A DNA stretch of 6,380 nt, taken from NCBI GenBank assembly GCA_017411885.1, contig JAFQPF010000234.1:1-6380 (forward strand), given 5' to 3'. Positions 1-5,375 of this stretch are shown here, one piece after another. The translations under genes and the position numbers were made by a program. Origin of the DNA: Clostridia bacterium. GTDB taxonomy: Bacteria > Bacillota_A > Clostridia > Oscillospirales > CAG-272. How positions within the stretch are numbered: position 1 is the stretch's first letter; each line of letters starts with the position of its first letter. The notes beneath the pieces were generated by a model. It had not been told where the DNA came from, ran no database searches, and worked only from the letters and a program-made list of their open reading frames with translations.

Positions 1-218
1 AGGTACTTGGAATCCGAATATAAGGTGACCTCGCAGGGCTCCTTCAGCATTTTAAGCCCGTTTATCGCGGCTAAAAGCTCCATTTTATTGTTTGTTGTAT
101 GCTTTTCTCCGCCCGATATTTCCTTTTCCCTGCCGTTATAGACAAGAATCGCGCCGTATCCACCGGGACCGGGGTTGTTTTTGCACGCGCCGTCGGTATA
201 AATATCAACGTGTTTCAA
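1..218 (-). CDS. rnhA: Ribonuclease HI, 5' part (runs off the left edge)
   Basis: RNase HI cleaves the RNA strand of RNA-DNA hybrids in the cytoplasm, removing R-loops and primer RNA. The 72 visible residues carry the family signatures: [18 protein letters not shown] near the N-terminus with first catalytic Asp at residue 9, the MELLAAI helix with catalytic Glu47, and the YSDSKY strand with Asp69. These match the D10/E48/D70 set of the E. coli enzyme offset by one residue. The remaining catalytic Asp and the C-terminal half lie beyond the window. The start is a TTG codon at 218-216; a GGAGG Shine-Dalgarno at 229-225 sits 6 bases upstream and the family alignment begins exactly there. The gene lies 16 bases downstream of the ychF stop on the same strand with no terminator between, so the two are probably cotranscribed. 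Family assignment is secure; only completeness cannot be judged. Confidence 0.93.
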   Translation of the reverse strand, partial: MKHVDIYTDGACKNNPGPGGYGAILVYNGREKEISGGEKHTTNNKMELLAAINGLKMLKEPCEVTLYSDSKY

Positions 219-224
219 ATAAAG

Positions 225-229
225 CCTCC
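225..229 (-). promoter_or_regulatory. Ribosome-binding site that fixes the TTG start of rnhA
   Basis: On the minus strand this reads GGAGG, a strong Shine-Dalgarno, with a 6-base spacer to TTG at 218-216. No ATG in the same frame fits the family's N-terminus, so this site decides the non-ATG start. It lies inside the 16-base gap after the ychF stop. Confidence 0.75.
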
Positions 230-234
230 GATAA

Positions 235-1332
235 TCAAACGTTAAATCTGAACAGAACTATATCACCGTCGCAGATAACGTAATCCTTACCCTCACTGCG
301 GATAAGTCCCTTTTCCTTTGCGGTGTTCATAGAGCCGTCGCAGGCAACGAGCTCATCAAAGCCGATGACCTCGGCGCGGATAAAGCCGCGTTCAAAGTCG
401 CTGTGTATCTTACCTGCCGCCTGAGGCGCCTTTGTACCCTTGGTGATAGTCCACGCGCGAACCTCTTTAGGTCCTGCGGTGAGGTAGCTTATGAGTCCAA
501 GTAAGGAATAGCTTGCCTTGATAAGCTTATCAAGACCGCTTTCGTTTATACCAAGCTCTTCAAGGAACATCTTCTTTTCATCAGCCTCAAGCTCGGAAAT
601 TTCTTCCTCGATCTTGGAGCATACCGGCATTATCTGCGCGTGCTCATCGGCAACAGCCGCCTTGAGCGCGTTATAGAAGGGGTTAGCGTCGCAGCCGTTC
701 ACCGCATCATCCTCGGATACGTTTGCCGCGTATATTACAGGCTTGTCCGAAAGAAGTCTAAGCTCGTTCATAACGAGTGCTTCCTCCTCGCTTCTTTCAA
801 CAGATCTCGCGCTCTTGCCGTTTGAAAGCACCTCAAGCACACGCTTTAAGAATTCAAGCTCGCCCGCGAGTGTCTTATCGCCCTTCATAGCCTTGGTCGT
901 GCGGTCTATTCTGCGCTCAACGATCTCGATATCCGAAAGGATAAGCTCCATATTTATTATATCCAGATCGCGCACGGGATCGATGCTTCCGTCAACGTGG
1001 ATTATATCGTCGTTTTCAAAGCATCTCACAACGTGGATTATAGCGTCCACCTCGCGTATGTGCGAAAGGAATTTGTTTCCAAGTCCCTCTCCCTGTGACG
1101 CGCCCTTTACAAGACCTGCGATATCCACAAATTCGATTATCGCGGGAGTGTATTTTTCAGGATTATATATATCGCTGAGATAATCGAGTCTGCTGTCCGG
1201 TACCGATACTATGCCCACGTTAGGATCGATAGTACAGAAAGGATAGTTCGCAGACTGCGCACCTGCGCCGGTCAGCGCGTTGAAAAGCGTACTCTTACCA
1301 ACGTTCGGAAGTCCGACTATACCAAGCTTCAT
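235..1332 (-). CDS. ychF: Redox-regulated ATPase YchF (OBG family)
   Basis: YchF (human OLA1 homologue) is a cytoplasmic P-loop protein of the TRAFAC/OBG group that hydrolyses ATP rather than GTP, binds ribosomes and is linked to oxidative-stress control. The 365-residue product is full family length. Visible motifs: G1 P-loop GLPNVGKST at 7-15, the [10 protein letters not shown] switch I region at 31-40, G3 [10 protein letters not shown] at 70-79, and NVSE at 204-207 in place of the GTPase NKxD; NxxE is the family hallmark explaining ATP preference. The segment at about 130-195 fits the coiled-coil insertion, and a TGS domain follows from about 280 to the C-terminus, ending [17 protein letters not shown]. 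The ATG at 1332-1330 has GGAG at 1342-1339, 6 bases upstream. It is the first gene of a probable ychF-rnhA transcript and is divergent from the response regulator. Nothing is broken or missing. Confidence 0.97.
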   Translation of the reverse strand: MKLGIVGLPNVGKSTLFNALTGAGAQSANYPFCTIDPNVGIVSVPDSRLDYLSDIYNPEKYTPAIIEFVDIAGLVKGASQGEGLGNKFLSHIREVDAIIHVVRCFENDDIIHVDGSIDPVRDLDIINMELILSDIEIVERRIDRTTKAMKGDKTLAGELEFLKRVLEVLSNGKSARSVERSEEEALVMNELRLLSDKPVIYAANVSEDDAVNGCDANPFYNALKAAVADEHAQIMPVCSKIEEEISELEADEKKMFLEELGINESGLDKLIKASYSLLGLISYLTAGPKEVRAWTITKGTKAPQAAGKIHSDFERGFIRAEVIGFDELVACDGSMNTAKEKGLIRSEGKDYVICDGDIVLFRFNV

Positions 1333-1391
1333 TTAATGCTCCATTCCGCCGCTTCCAGCGGCATACCAAGTCAAAATTAAAGATACATTAT

Positions 1392-1420
1392 ATTATATAA
1401 CACTTTTCCGATAAAATCAA
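1392..1420 (-). promoter_or_regulatory. Probable sigma-A promoter of ychF
   Basis: Reading the minus strand, TTGATT (1420-1415) and TATAAT (1397-1392) are separated by exactly 17 bases. Transcription would begin near 1385, leaving a leader of about 50 bases before the ychF ATG. A TG at 1402-1401 would give an extended -10 for the overlapping TATATA (1399-1394), but with a poor 15-base spacer, so the TATAAT reading is preferred. The leader holds a small GCCGC/GCGGC hairpin at 1348-1362 just before the ribosome-binding site. Confidence 0.7.
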
Positions 1421-1432
1421 TATCAAAATAAA

Positions 1433-1461
1433 CAATTTTTTGACAATTTTAAATCATTTTA
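1433..1461. repeat. Phased T-tracts between the divergent promoters
   Basis: CAATTTT at 1433, CAATTTT at 1444 and CATTTTA at 1455 recur every 11 bases. Phased A/T-tracts near the helical repeat can bend DNA or act as an UP-like element, and the block sits just upstream of the ychF -35. It is out of phase with the TTCAC array further right. A TTGACA within it (1440-1445) has no -10 at a usable distance. The function is not known. Confidence 0.35.
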
Positions 1462-1488
1462 CCGACACATCGGGGCAACTGCTGTCTT

Positions 1489-1532
1489 TTCACATCCGTT
1501 TCACCCGTTGTTCACGTAAAATTCAGATTACA
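1489..1532 (+). promoter_or_regulatory. Four 11-bp direct repeats, putative response-regulator operator
   Basis: TTCACA starts at 1489, TTCACC at 1500, TTCACG at 1511 and TTCAGA at 1522, each exactly 11 bases after the last and all in the same orientation. The last unit ends 4 bases before the -35 hexamer of the response-regulator promoter. Head-to-tail binding of OmpR/PhoB-family dimers to about 11-base direct repeats is established for PhoB boxes and for the B. subtilis PhoP box (TTAACA-like repeats). The adjacent gene encodes exactly such a regulator, so the inference is an autoregulatory operator at about -83 to -46 relative to the predicted start of transcription. The repeats and spacing are seen directly; the identity of the bound protein is inferred. 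Confidence 0.65.
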
Positions 1533-1536
1533 GGTA

Positions 1537-1565
1537 TTGACATTCGCTTCCGCCTATGCTATAAT
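1537..1565 (+). promoter_or_regulatory. Full-consensus sigma-A promoter of the response regulator
   Basis: TTGACA (1537-1542) and TATAAT (1560-1565) both match consensus at all six positions, with the optimal 17-base spacer. TATG at 1555-1558 followed by one base gives a TRTGn extended -10. Predicted start is near 1572, giving a leader of about 62 bases before the ATG at 1634. Few natural promoters combine all these elements, so strong basal transcription is expected unless something bound nearby limits it. Confidence 0.88.
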
Positions 1566-1580
1566 GTGAACATAAGCATA

Positions 1581-1620
1581 TTCTTGTCAAAGTTAACATT
1601 TGTAATTCATATCACAAGAA
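1581..1620 (+). promoter_or_regulatory. Possible leader stem overlapping the ribosome-binding site
   Basis: TTCTTGT at 1581-1587 and ACAAGAA at 1614-1620 are perfect inverted repeats around a 26-base AU-rich loop. The right arm covers the 5' part of the AAGAAAGGA Shine-Dalgarno (1616-1624) of the response regulator, so pairing could reduce its translation. A 7-bp, mostly A-U stem with a long loop is weak, and this may be chance. Confidence 0.25.
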
Positions 1621-1633
1621 AGGACATATAAAA

Positions 1634-2326
1634 ATGGCAACGAAAATACTTGTTATCGACGATGATATCAACATTTGCGATCTTTTAAGAATGTATTTTG
1701 AAAACGAAGGCTACGAGGTAAAGACAGCCCATGACGGCGAGGAAGGACTCAACGCCTTCAAGACCTTTGAGCCCGATCTCGTGCTTCTTGATCTTATGCT
1801 CCCCAAAAAGGACGGAAATCAGGTCTGCCGCGAGATAAGAGAGATCTCCTCCAAGCCGATCATTATGCTCACGGCAAAAAGCGAGGTATTCGACAAGGTG
1901 CTCGGCCTTGAGCTCGGCGCAGACGATTTTATCGTAAAGCCCTTTGAAACCAAGGAGCTTTCCGCAAGAGTAAAGGCTGTACTCAGACGCTGCAACTCGC
2001 ACGATTCCAAGGACGAATTCGTTGTTGTAAAATATGACAACATCGAGATCAGCCTTGAAAAATACGAGCTCAAGCTTAAGGGCAAGAGCGTAGACATTCC
2101 CCCCAAGGAGCTTGAGCTTCTCTTCTTCCTTGCATCAAATTGCGACCGCGTTTTCACGCGCGATCAGCTTCTGGACAAGGTATGGGGCTTTGATTATCTC
2201 GGAGACTCGAGAACTGTTGACGTTCACGTTAAAAGACTCCGCGAAAAGATCGAGGGAATTTCGGACAAGTGGACTCTTCGCACAGTATGGGGCGTAGGCT
2301 ACAAGTTTGAGCTTTTACACGACTGA
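1634..2326 (+). CDS. OmpR/PhoB-family DNA-binding response regulator
   Basis: This is a two-component transcription factor, phosphorylated on Asp and binding DNA as a dimer. The 230 residues are standard length. The receiver domain (about 4-118) has the acidic pair in VIDDD (residues 8-11), phosphoacceptor Asp53 in LLDLMLP, Thr80 in MLTAKS and Lys102 in VKPF, so all switch residues are present. A short linker leads to the winged-helix domain (about 128-226), with PPKELELLFFLA, recognition helix DSRTVDVHVKRLREKI (191-206) and the wing TLRTVWGVGYKF. AAGAAAGGA (1616-1624) lies 9 bases before the ATG. It has its own very strong promoter with an upstream 11-base repeat array and ends at a terminator. 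The histidine kinase 150 bases downstream is the likely partner. The family is certain; the signal and regulon are not visible, and although the operator geometry resembles PhoB/PhoP sites it is not enough to call it PhoP. Confidence 0.95.
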   Translation: MATKILVIDDDINICDLLRMYFENEGYEVKTAHDGEEGLNAFKTFEPDLVLLDLMLPKKDGNQVCREIREISSKPIIMLTAKSEVFDKVLGLELGADDFIVKPFETKELSARVKAVLRRCNSHDSKDEFVVVKYDNIEISLEKYELKLKGKSVDIPPKELELLFFLASNCDRVFTRDQLLDKVWGFDYLGDSRTVDVHVKRLREKIEGISDKWTLRTVWGVGYKFELLHD

Positions 2327-2333
2327 AATATTT

Positions 2334-2374
2334 AACAAAAGGCAGAAACGGAGCTTCCGTTTCTGCCTTTTGTT
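2334..2374 (+). terminator. Intrinsic terminator after the response regulator
   Basis: A perfect 19-bp inverted repeat (arms 2334-2352 and 2356-2374) encloses a 3-base GCT loop, starting 7 bases after the regulator's stop codon. The outer part is AACAAAA/TTTTGTT and the inner part is GC-richer, so the right arm ends in a T-rich stretch and the mirror image would work from the other side. It separates the regulator from the kinase transcriptionally, although some read-through is possible. Confidence 0.9.
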
Positions 2375-2414
2375 ATGCCCTTGTGCCTATTTTTTACTTA
2401 TTTACATATATTTA

Positions 2415-2443
2415 TTGATTTAATCGGGATTTTGTGCTACAAT
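2415..2443 (+). promoter_or_regulatory. Probable sigma-A promoter of the kinase-radA unit
   Basis: TTGATT (2415-2420), a 17-base spacer, and TACAAT (2438-2443) with TGTG plus one base directly before it (extended -10). Predicted start is near 2450, about 26 bases before the preferred kinase ATG. The upstream stretch 2390-2414 is very AT-rich and could act as an UP element. No TTCAC 11-base array is present here, unlike the regulator's promoter. Confidence 0.75.
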
Positions 2444-2465
2444 ATATTATGTATAGTTTTAAATC

Positions 2466-2469
2466 GGAG
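2466..2469 (+). promoter_or_regulatory. Ribosome-binding site that fixes the kinase start
   Basis: GGAG here is 6 bases before ATG 2476-2478 and 9 before the adjacent in-frame ATG 2479-2481. The farther-upstream in-frame candidates (GTG 2434, ATG 2449) lie in the -10 element or at the predicted transcription start and lack a Shine-Dalgarno. Confidence 0.75.
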
Positions 2470-2475
2470 ATAACA

Positions 2476-3975
2476 ATGATGTTCAAAAGCGTATTCACAA
2501 AATATATTTCGGCATTTATCCTGATACTTTTCGTGAGCTTTACAATACTCGCGGCAGTTTTGGGCTCTACGGTAAATAATTACGCGCAAAGCGAAAAATC
2601 AGGCTCAATAATCAAGGTCGCCGATACCGTTCTCGGTTTTATGTATTGGCGCGACGGCAACGGCAGAGATTCTCTGTCGGTAAACAACTTCAACGACTAT
2701 ATAAAAGAAAACCGTGAAACTCTGCTCGGCGTTATCTACGCGCTTGACGAGTACACAGAGGATATCAACACCTATATAACAGATGCAGCCGGCAACGTTC
2801 TTTTGCAAAACGAAAGCTCATCGCAAAACAGCGACGTTGAAGATATGGTAGAAAAGCTACCTGTTGAAATCATTGAGCAGGCCAAGAAAAACGGTTCGTT
2901 CTCGGGCACCGATTATCTGAACAGCACCGATGCGACAAAGCATCTGGTATACGCTTTGCCGATAAGCAATTACTCGAACCCCACCTGCGGTGTGCTTTTC
3001 GTATGCACATCAAACTTTTCTCTGCCCGAGCTTAACCGCAGTATGATAAAAACGGTAATTATGACCTGCTTGTGGATACTTCTCGCAACCATGATCGCGG
3101 TATATTTCATAAGTGAGCGCATTACAAGACCGCTTAAATATATGAACCGCGCCGCAAAAAGCTTTGCAAACGGTCACTTTGACGTGCGCGTGCCGGTAAC
3201 CGGCAAGGACGAGATCTCCGATCTTGCGATCGCCTTTAACTCGATGGCAAGCTCGCTTTCAAACAGCGACGAGCTGCGCAGATCCTTCCTTGCAAACGTA
3301 TCCCACGACTTAAGAACGCCCATGACAACGATATCCGGCTTTATTGACGGCATCATCGACGGTACTATACCCGAAGACAAGCACGAATATTATCTTGACG
3401 TTATCAGGACCGAGGTAAGACGTCTTTCAAGGCTTGTAAGCTCGCTTCTTGACATCACGCGAATTCAGGCAGGTGAGCGCAAATTCACAAAATCAGCCTT
3501 TGATATATGTGAAATGGCGCGCATCATCCTCATCGGCTTTGAGCAAAAAATTGAGAAAAAGAAGCTCGACGTTGAATTTATCTCGGATAATGACAAAATG
3601 TTCGCCTGGGCAGACAGAGATGCAATATATCAGATACTGTACAACATCTGCGACAACGCGGTAAAATTCTCAAGTGAGGGCGCTAAATTCCGCATTACTA
3701 TAACAGAAAAAAACAAGAAGATATACACAAGCGTTTACAACGAGGGTCAAGGAATCAAGGAAGAAGAGCTTGCATTCGTATTCGACCGCTTTTATAAGAG
3801 CGACAAAAGCCGCGGCCTTGACAAGACAGGCGTCGGCCTTGGTATGTATATATCAAAAACGATAATCGACGCTCACGAGGAAAGCATCAGCGTAGATAGC
3901 GAATACGGCAAATATTGTGAGTTCACCTTTACGCTTCCCTATATCAGAGAAGCGGAAATAAGCAAAAATAAGTAA
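2476..3975 (+). CDS. Membrane sensor histidine kinase (HAMP-HisKA-HATPase)
   Basis: This is an inner-membrane sensor kinase that autophosphorylates on His and passes phosphate to a regulator, most likely the one encoded just upstream. From the ATG at 2476 the product is 499 residues: TM1 about 11-30, an extracellular domain about 31-190 with PDC/Cache-like size but no motif I can name, TM2 about 191-212, HAMP about 214-266 (ERITRPLKYM at its start), the H-box ANVSHDLRTPMT with His277, the N-box NICDNAVKF (390-398), the G1 region NEGQGI, the F-box VFDRFYKSDKSR, and the G2 box GVGLGMYI (452-459). The usual G1 Asp (DxGxG) is Asn422 here; the other ATP-site residues are intact. A longer reading from GTG 2434 is rejected because that codon overlaps the promoter. 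The gene follows a terminator and has its own promoter; radA starts 14 bases after its stop, suggesting a kinase-radA transcript. Confidence 0.92.
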   Translation: MMFKSVFTKYISAFILILFVSFTILAAVLGSTVNNYAQSEKSGSIIKVADTVLGFMYWRDGNGRDSLSVNNFNDYIKENRETLLGVIYALDEYTEDINTYITDAAGNVLLQNESSSQNSDVEDMVEKLPVEIIEQAKKNGSFSGTDYLNSTDATKHLVYALPISNYSNPTCGVLFVCTSNFSLPELNRSMIKTVIMTCLWILLATMIAVYFISERITRPLKYMNRAAKSFANGHFDVRVPVTGKDEISDLAIAFNSMASSLSNSDELRRSFLANVSHDLRTPMTTISGFIDGIIDGTIPEDKHEYYLDVIRTEVRRLSRLVSSLLDITRIQAGERKFTKSAFDICEMARIILIGFEQKIEKKKLDVEFISDNDKMFAWADRDAIYQILYNICDNAVKFSSEGAKFRITITEKNKKIYTSVYNEGQGIKEEELAFVFDRFYKSDKSRGLDKTGVGLGMYISKTIIDAHEESISVDSEYGKYCEFTFTLPYIREAEISKNK

Positions 3976-3989
3976 CTTTGGATAAGAAT

Positions 3990-5375
3990 ATGAAAAACAA
4001 CAAAACTGTATTTGAATGTGCCGAATGCGGAGCAAGCTTTTCAAAATGGTTTGGAAAATGCACGGTATGCGGCGCGTGGAATTCGGCGGTCGAGGCTGAA
4101 AAGGAGCTTGAAAAGGCAGAAAAAGCTGTCAAAATAAAGCGTGTCGCGCCTGCTTATGAAAACGAGATCGTAAAATTCGATGAATACGAGGTCGGCGACA
4201 CGGCGCGTGAGCTTACCGGTATGGGAGAGCTTGACCGCGTGCTTGGCGGCGGGCTTGTATCAGGCTCGGTCGTGCTTCTCGCGGGTGAGCCGGGCATAGG
4301 TAAATCCACTCTGCTTTTACAGATATGCAAAACTCTTGCAAGCGAGGGCAGAAAGGTACTGTACGTATCGGGCGAGGAATCGCGCGATCAGATAAAGCTC
4401 AGAGCCAAAAGGCTTGAGGGCGTAGAAGAAGCGAAAAGCCTTTATCTTCTCACCGACACAAGCGTTTCAAGCATAATCGAAAAGGCTGACAAGCTTTCTC
4501 CCGACATAATGATCATCGACTCTATTCAAACGATATACAGCGAAACGGTAGCCTCTGCTCCGGGCAGCATCGCGCAGGTGCGCGAATGCGCGCTTTCCTT
4601 TATAAGCAAGGCAAAAAATGAGGGAATATCCATCATCCTTGTCGGTCACGTCAACAAGGAGGGCTCGATCGCAGGTCCTAAGGTGCTTGAGCATATGGTT
4701 GATGCCGTGCTTTATTTCGAGGGCGAAAAGATACGCTCCTACAGAATGATCCGCGCTATCAAGAACCGCTATGGCTCAACAAATGAGATCGGGCTTTTTG
4801 AAATGACCGATTCGGGACTTGCCGAGGTACCTAATCCATCCGAAATGTTGCTTTCGGACAGACGCGAGGGTGTTTCGGGAAGCTGTGCCGTATGCGTGGT
4901 AGAGGGTACGCGCCCGGTCATTGCGGAAATTCAGGCGCTTGTCACGTCTACCGCCTTCCCCTCTCCAAGAAGAACCTCCAACGGCGTTGATTACAACCGC
5001 GCCTGCTTACTTATCGCCGTGCTTGAAAAAAGGCTTGGCTTCAAGTTCTATACAAGCGACGTTTATCTCAACGTAATCGGCGGACTGAGGCTTGACGAGC
5101 CGGCATCCGACCTTGCAGTAGCACTTGCGCTCATTTCGGGCATACGCGATCTTCCGGTCGAAAGCGGACTTATCGCTATAGGTGAGGTAGGGCTTTCAGG
5201 CGAGGTCAGAGCTGTCAGCGAAATAGAAAAGCGGATCTCAGAAGCATCAAGGCTCGGGTTTACAAAGATACTTTTACCCTATCGCAATATGGAGAAGCTC
5301 AAGGGTAAAAAATACGGCGAGGTCGAGCTTATACCCGTAAAGAGTATTTTTGAAGCGCTTCCCTTTATAAAGTGA
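3990..5375 (+). CDS. radA: DNA repair protein RadA
   Basis: RadA (Sms) is a cytoplasmic RecA-like ATPase acting as a hexameric DnaB-type helicase that extends D-loops and processes recombination branches. The 461 residues match family length. A C4 zinc finger (Cys10, Cys13, Cys24, Cys27, in ECAECG and CTVCGAW) opens the protein. The RecA-like core has Walker A GEPGIGKST (99-107), Walker B IMIIDS with Asp177, and the RadA-specific motif as KNRYG (258-262), where KNRFG is usual. A Lon-like C-terminal domain (about 325-430) has EPASDLAV where Lon carries its catalytic Ser, so no protease activity is expected, as in other RadA proteins. The ATG at 3990 is preferred over TTG 3978: the family N-terminus begins here and GGA at 3980-3982 is a weak ribosome-binding site. 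Position 14 bases after the kinase stop suggests cotranscription. Its TGA directly abuts the convergent amidase stop. Confidence 0.96.
   Translation: MKNNKTVFECAECGASFSKWFGKCTVCGAWNSAVEAEKELEKAEKAVKIKRVAPAYENEIVKFDEYEVGDTARELTGMGELDRVLGGGLVSGSVVLLAGEPGIGKSTLLLQICKTLASEGRKVLYVSGEESRDQIKLRAKRLEGVEEAKSLYLLTDTSVSSIIEKADKLSPDIMIIDSIQTIYSETVASAPGSIAQVRECALSFISKAKNEGISIILVGHVNKEGSIAGPKVLEHMVDAVLYFEGEKIRSYRMIRAIKNRYGSTNEIGLFEMTDSGLAEVPNPSEMLLSDRREGVSGSCAVCVVEGTRPVIAEIQALVTSTAFPSPRRTSNGVDYNRACLLIAVLEKRLGFKFYTSDVYLNVIGGLRLDEPASDLAVALALISGIRDLPVESGLIAIGEVGLSGEVRAVSEIEKRISEASRLGFTKILLPYRNMEKLKGKKYGEVELIPVKSIFEALPFIK

Noticed and set aside
743..1183. 146-codon plus-strand open frame within ychF
   Set aside because: It is antisense to a complete, motif-rich ychF. 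The product is Ser/Arg/Ile-rich with no recognisable domain and no ribosome-binding site, as expected for a shadow frame.
1440..1445. TTGACA as a second -35 for the response regulator
   Set aside because: No -10-like hexamer lies 15-19 bases downstream (the sequence there is cgacac). The perfect promoter is at 1537-1565.
1462..1473. CCGA-CACA-TCGG small hairpin
   Set aside because: A 4-bp stem upstream of the regulator's promoter, not in a predicted transcript on the plus strand; this size is expected by chance.
1489..1532. The 11-base repeats as a mini CRISPR or iteron array
   Set aside because: Units are only 5-6 bases with 5-base spacers, far too short for CRISPR. No replication gene is nearby, and the position directly before a promoter fits an operator.
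1510..1571. GTTCAC (1510-1515) and GTGAAC (1566-1571) as an operator dyad flanking the promoter
   Set aside because: The left half is already part of the direct-repeat array, the halves are 50 bases apart, and a 6-base match at that distance is not significant.
1440..1631. 63-codon plus-strand open frame in the divergent intergenic region
   Set aside because: It covers the TTCAC array, the consensus promoter and the regulator's ribosome-binding site, and begins before the transcription start. It is better explained as regulatory DNA.
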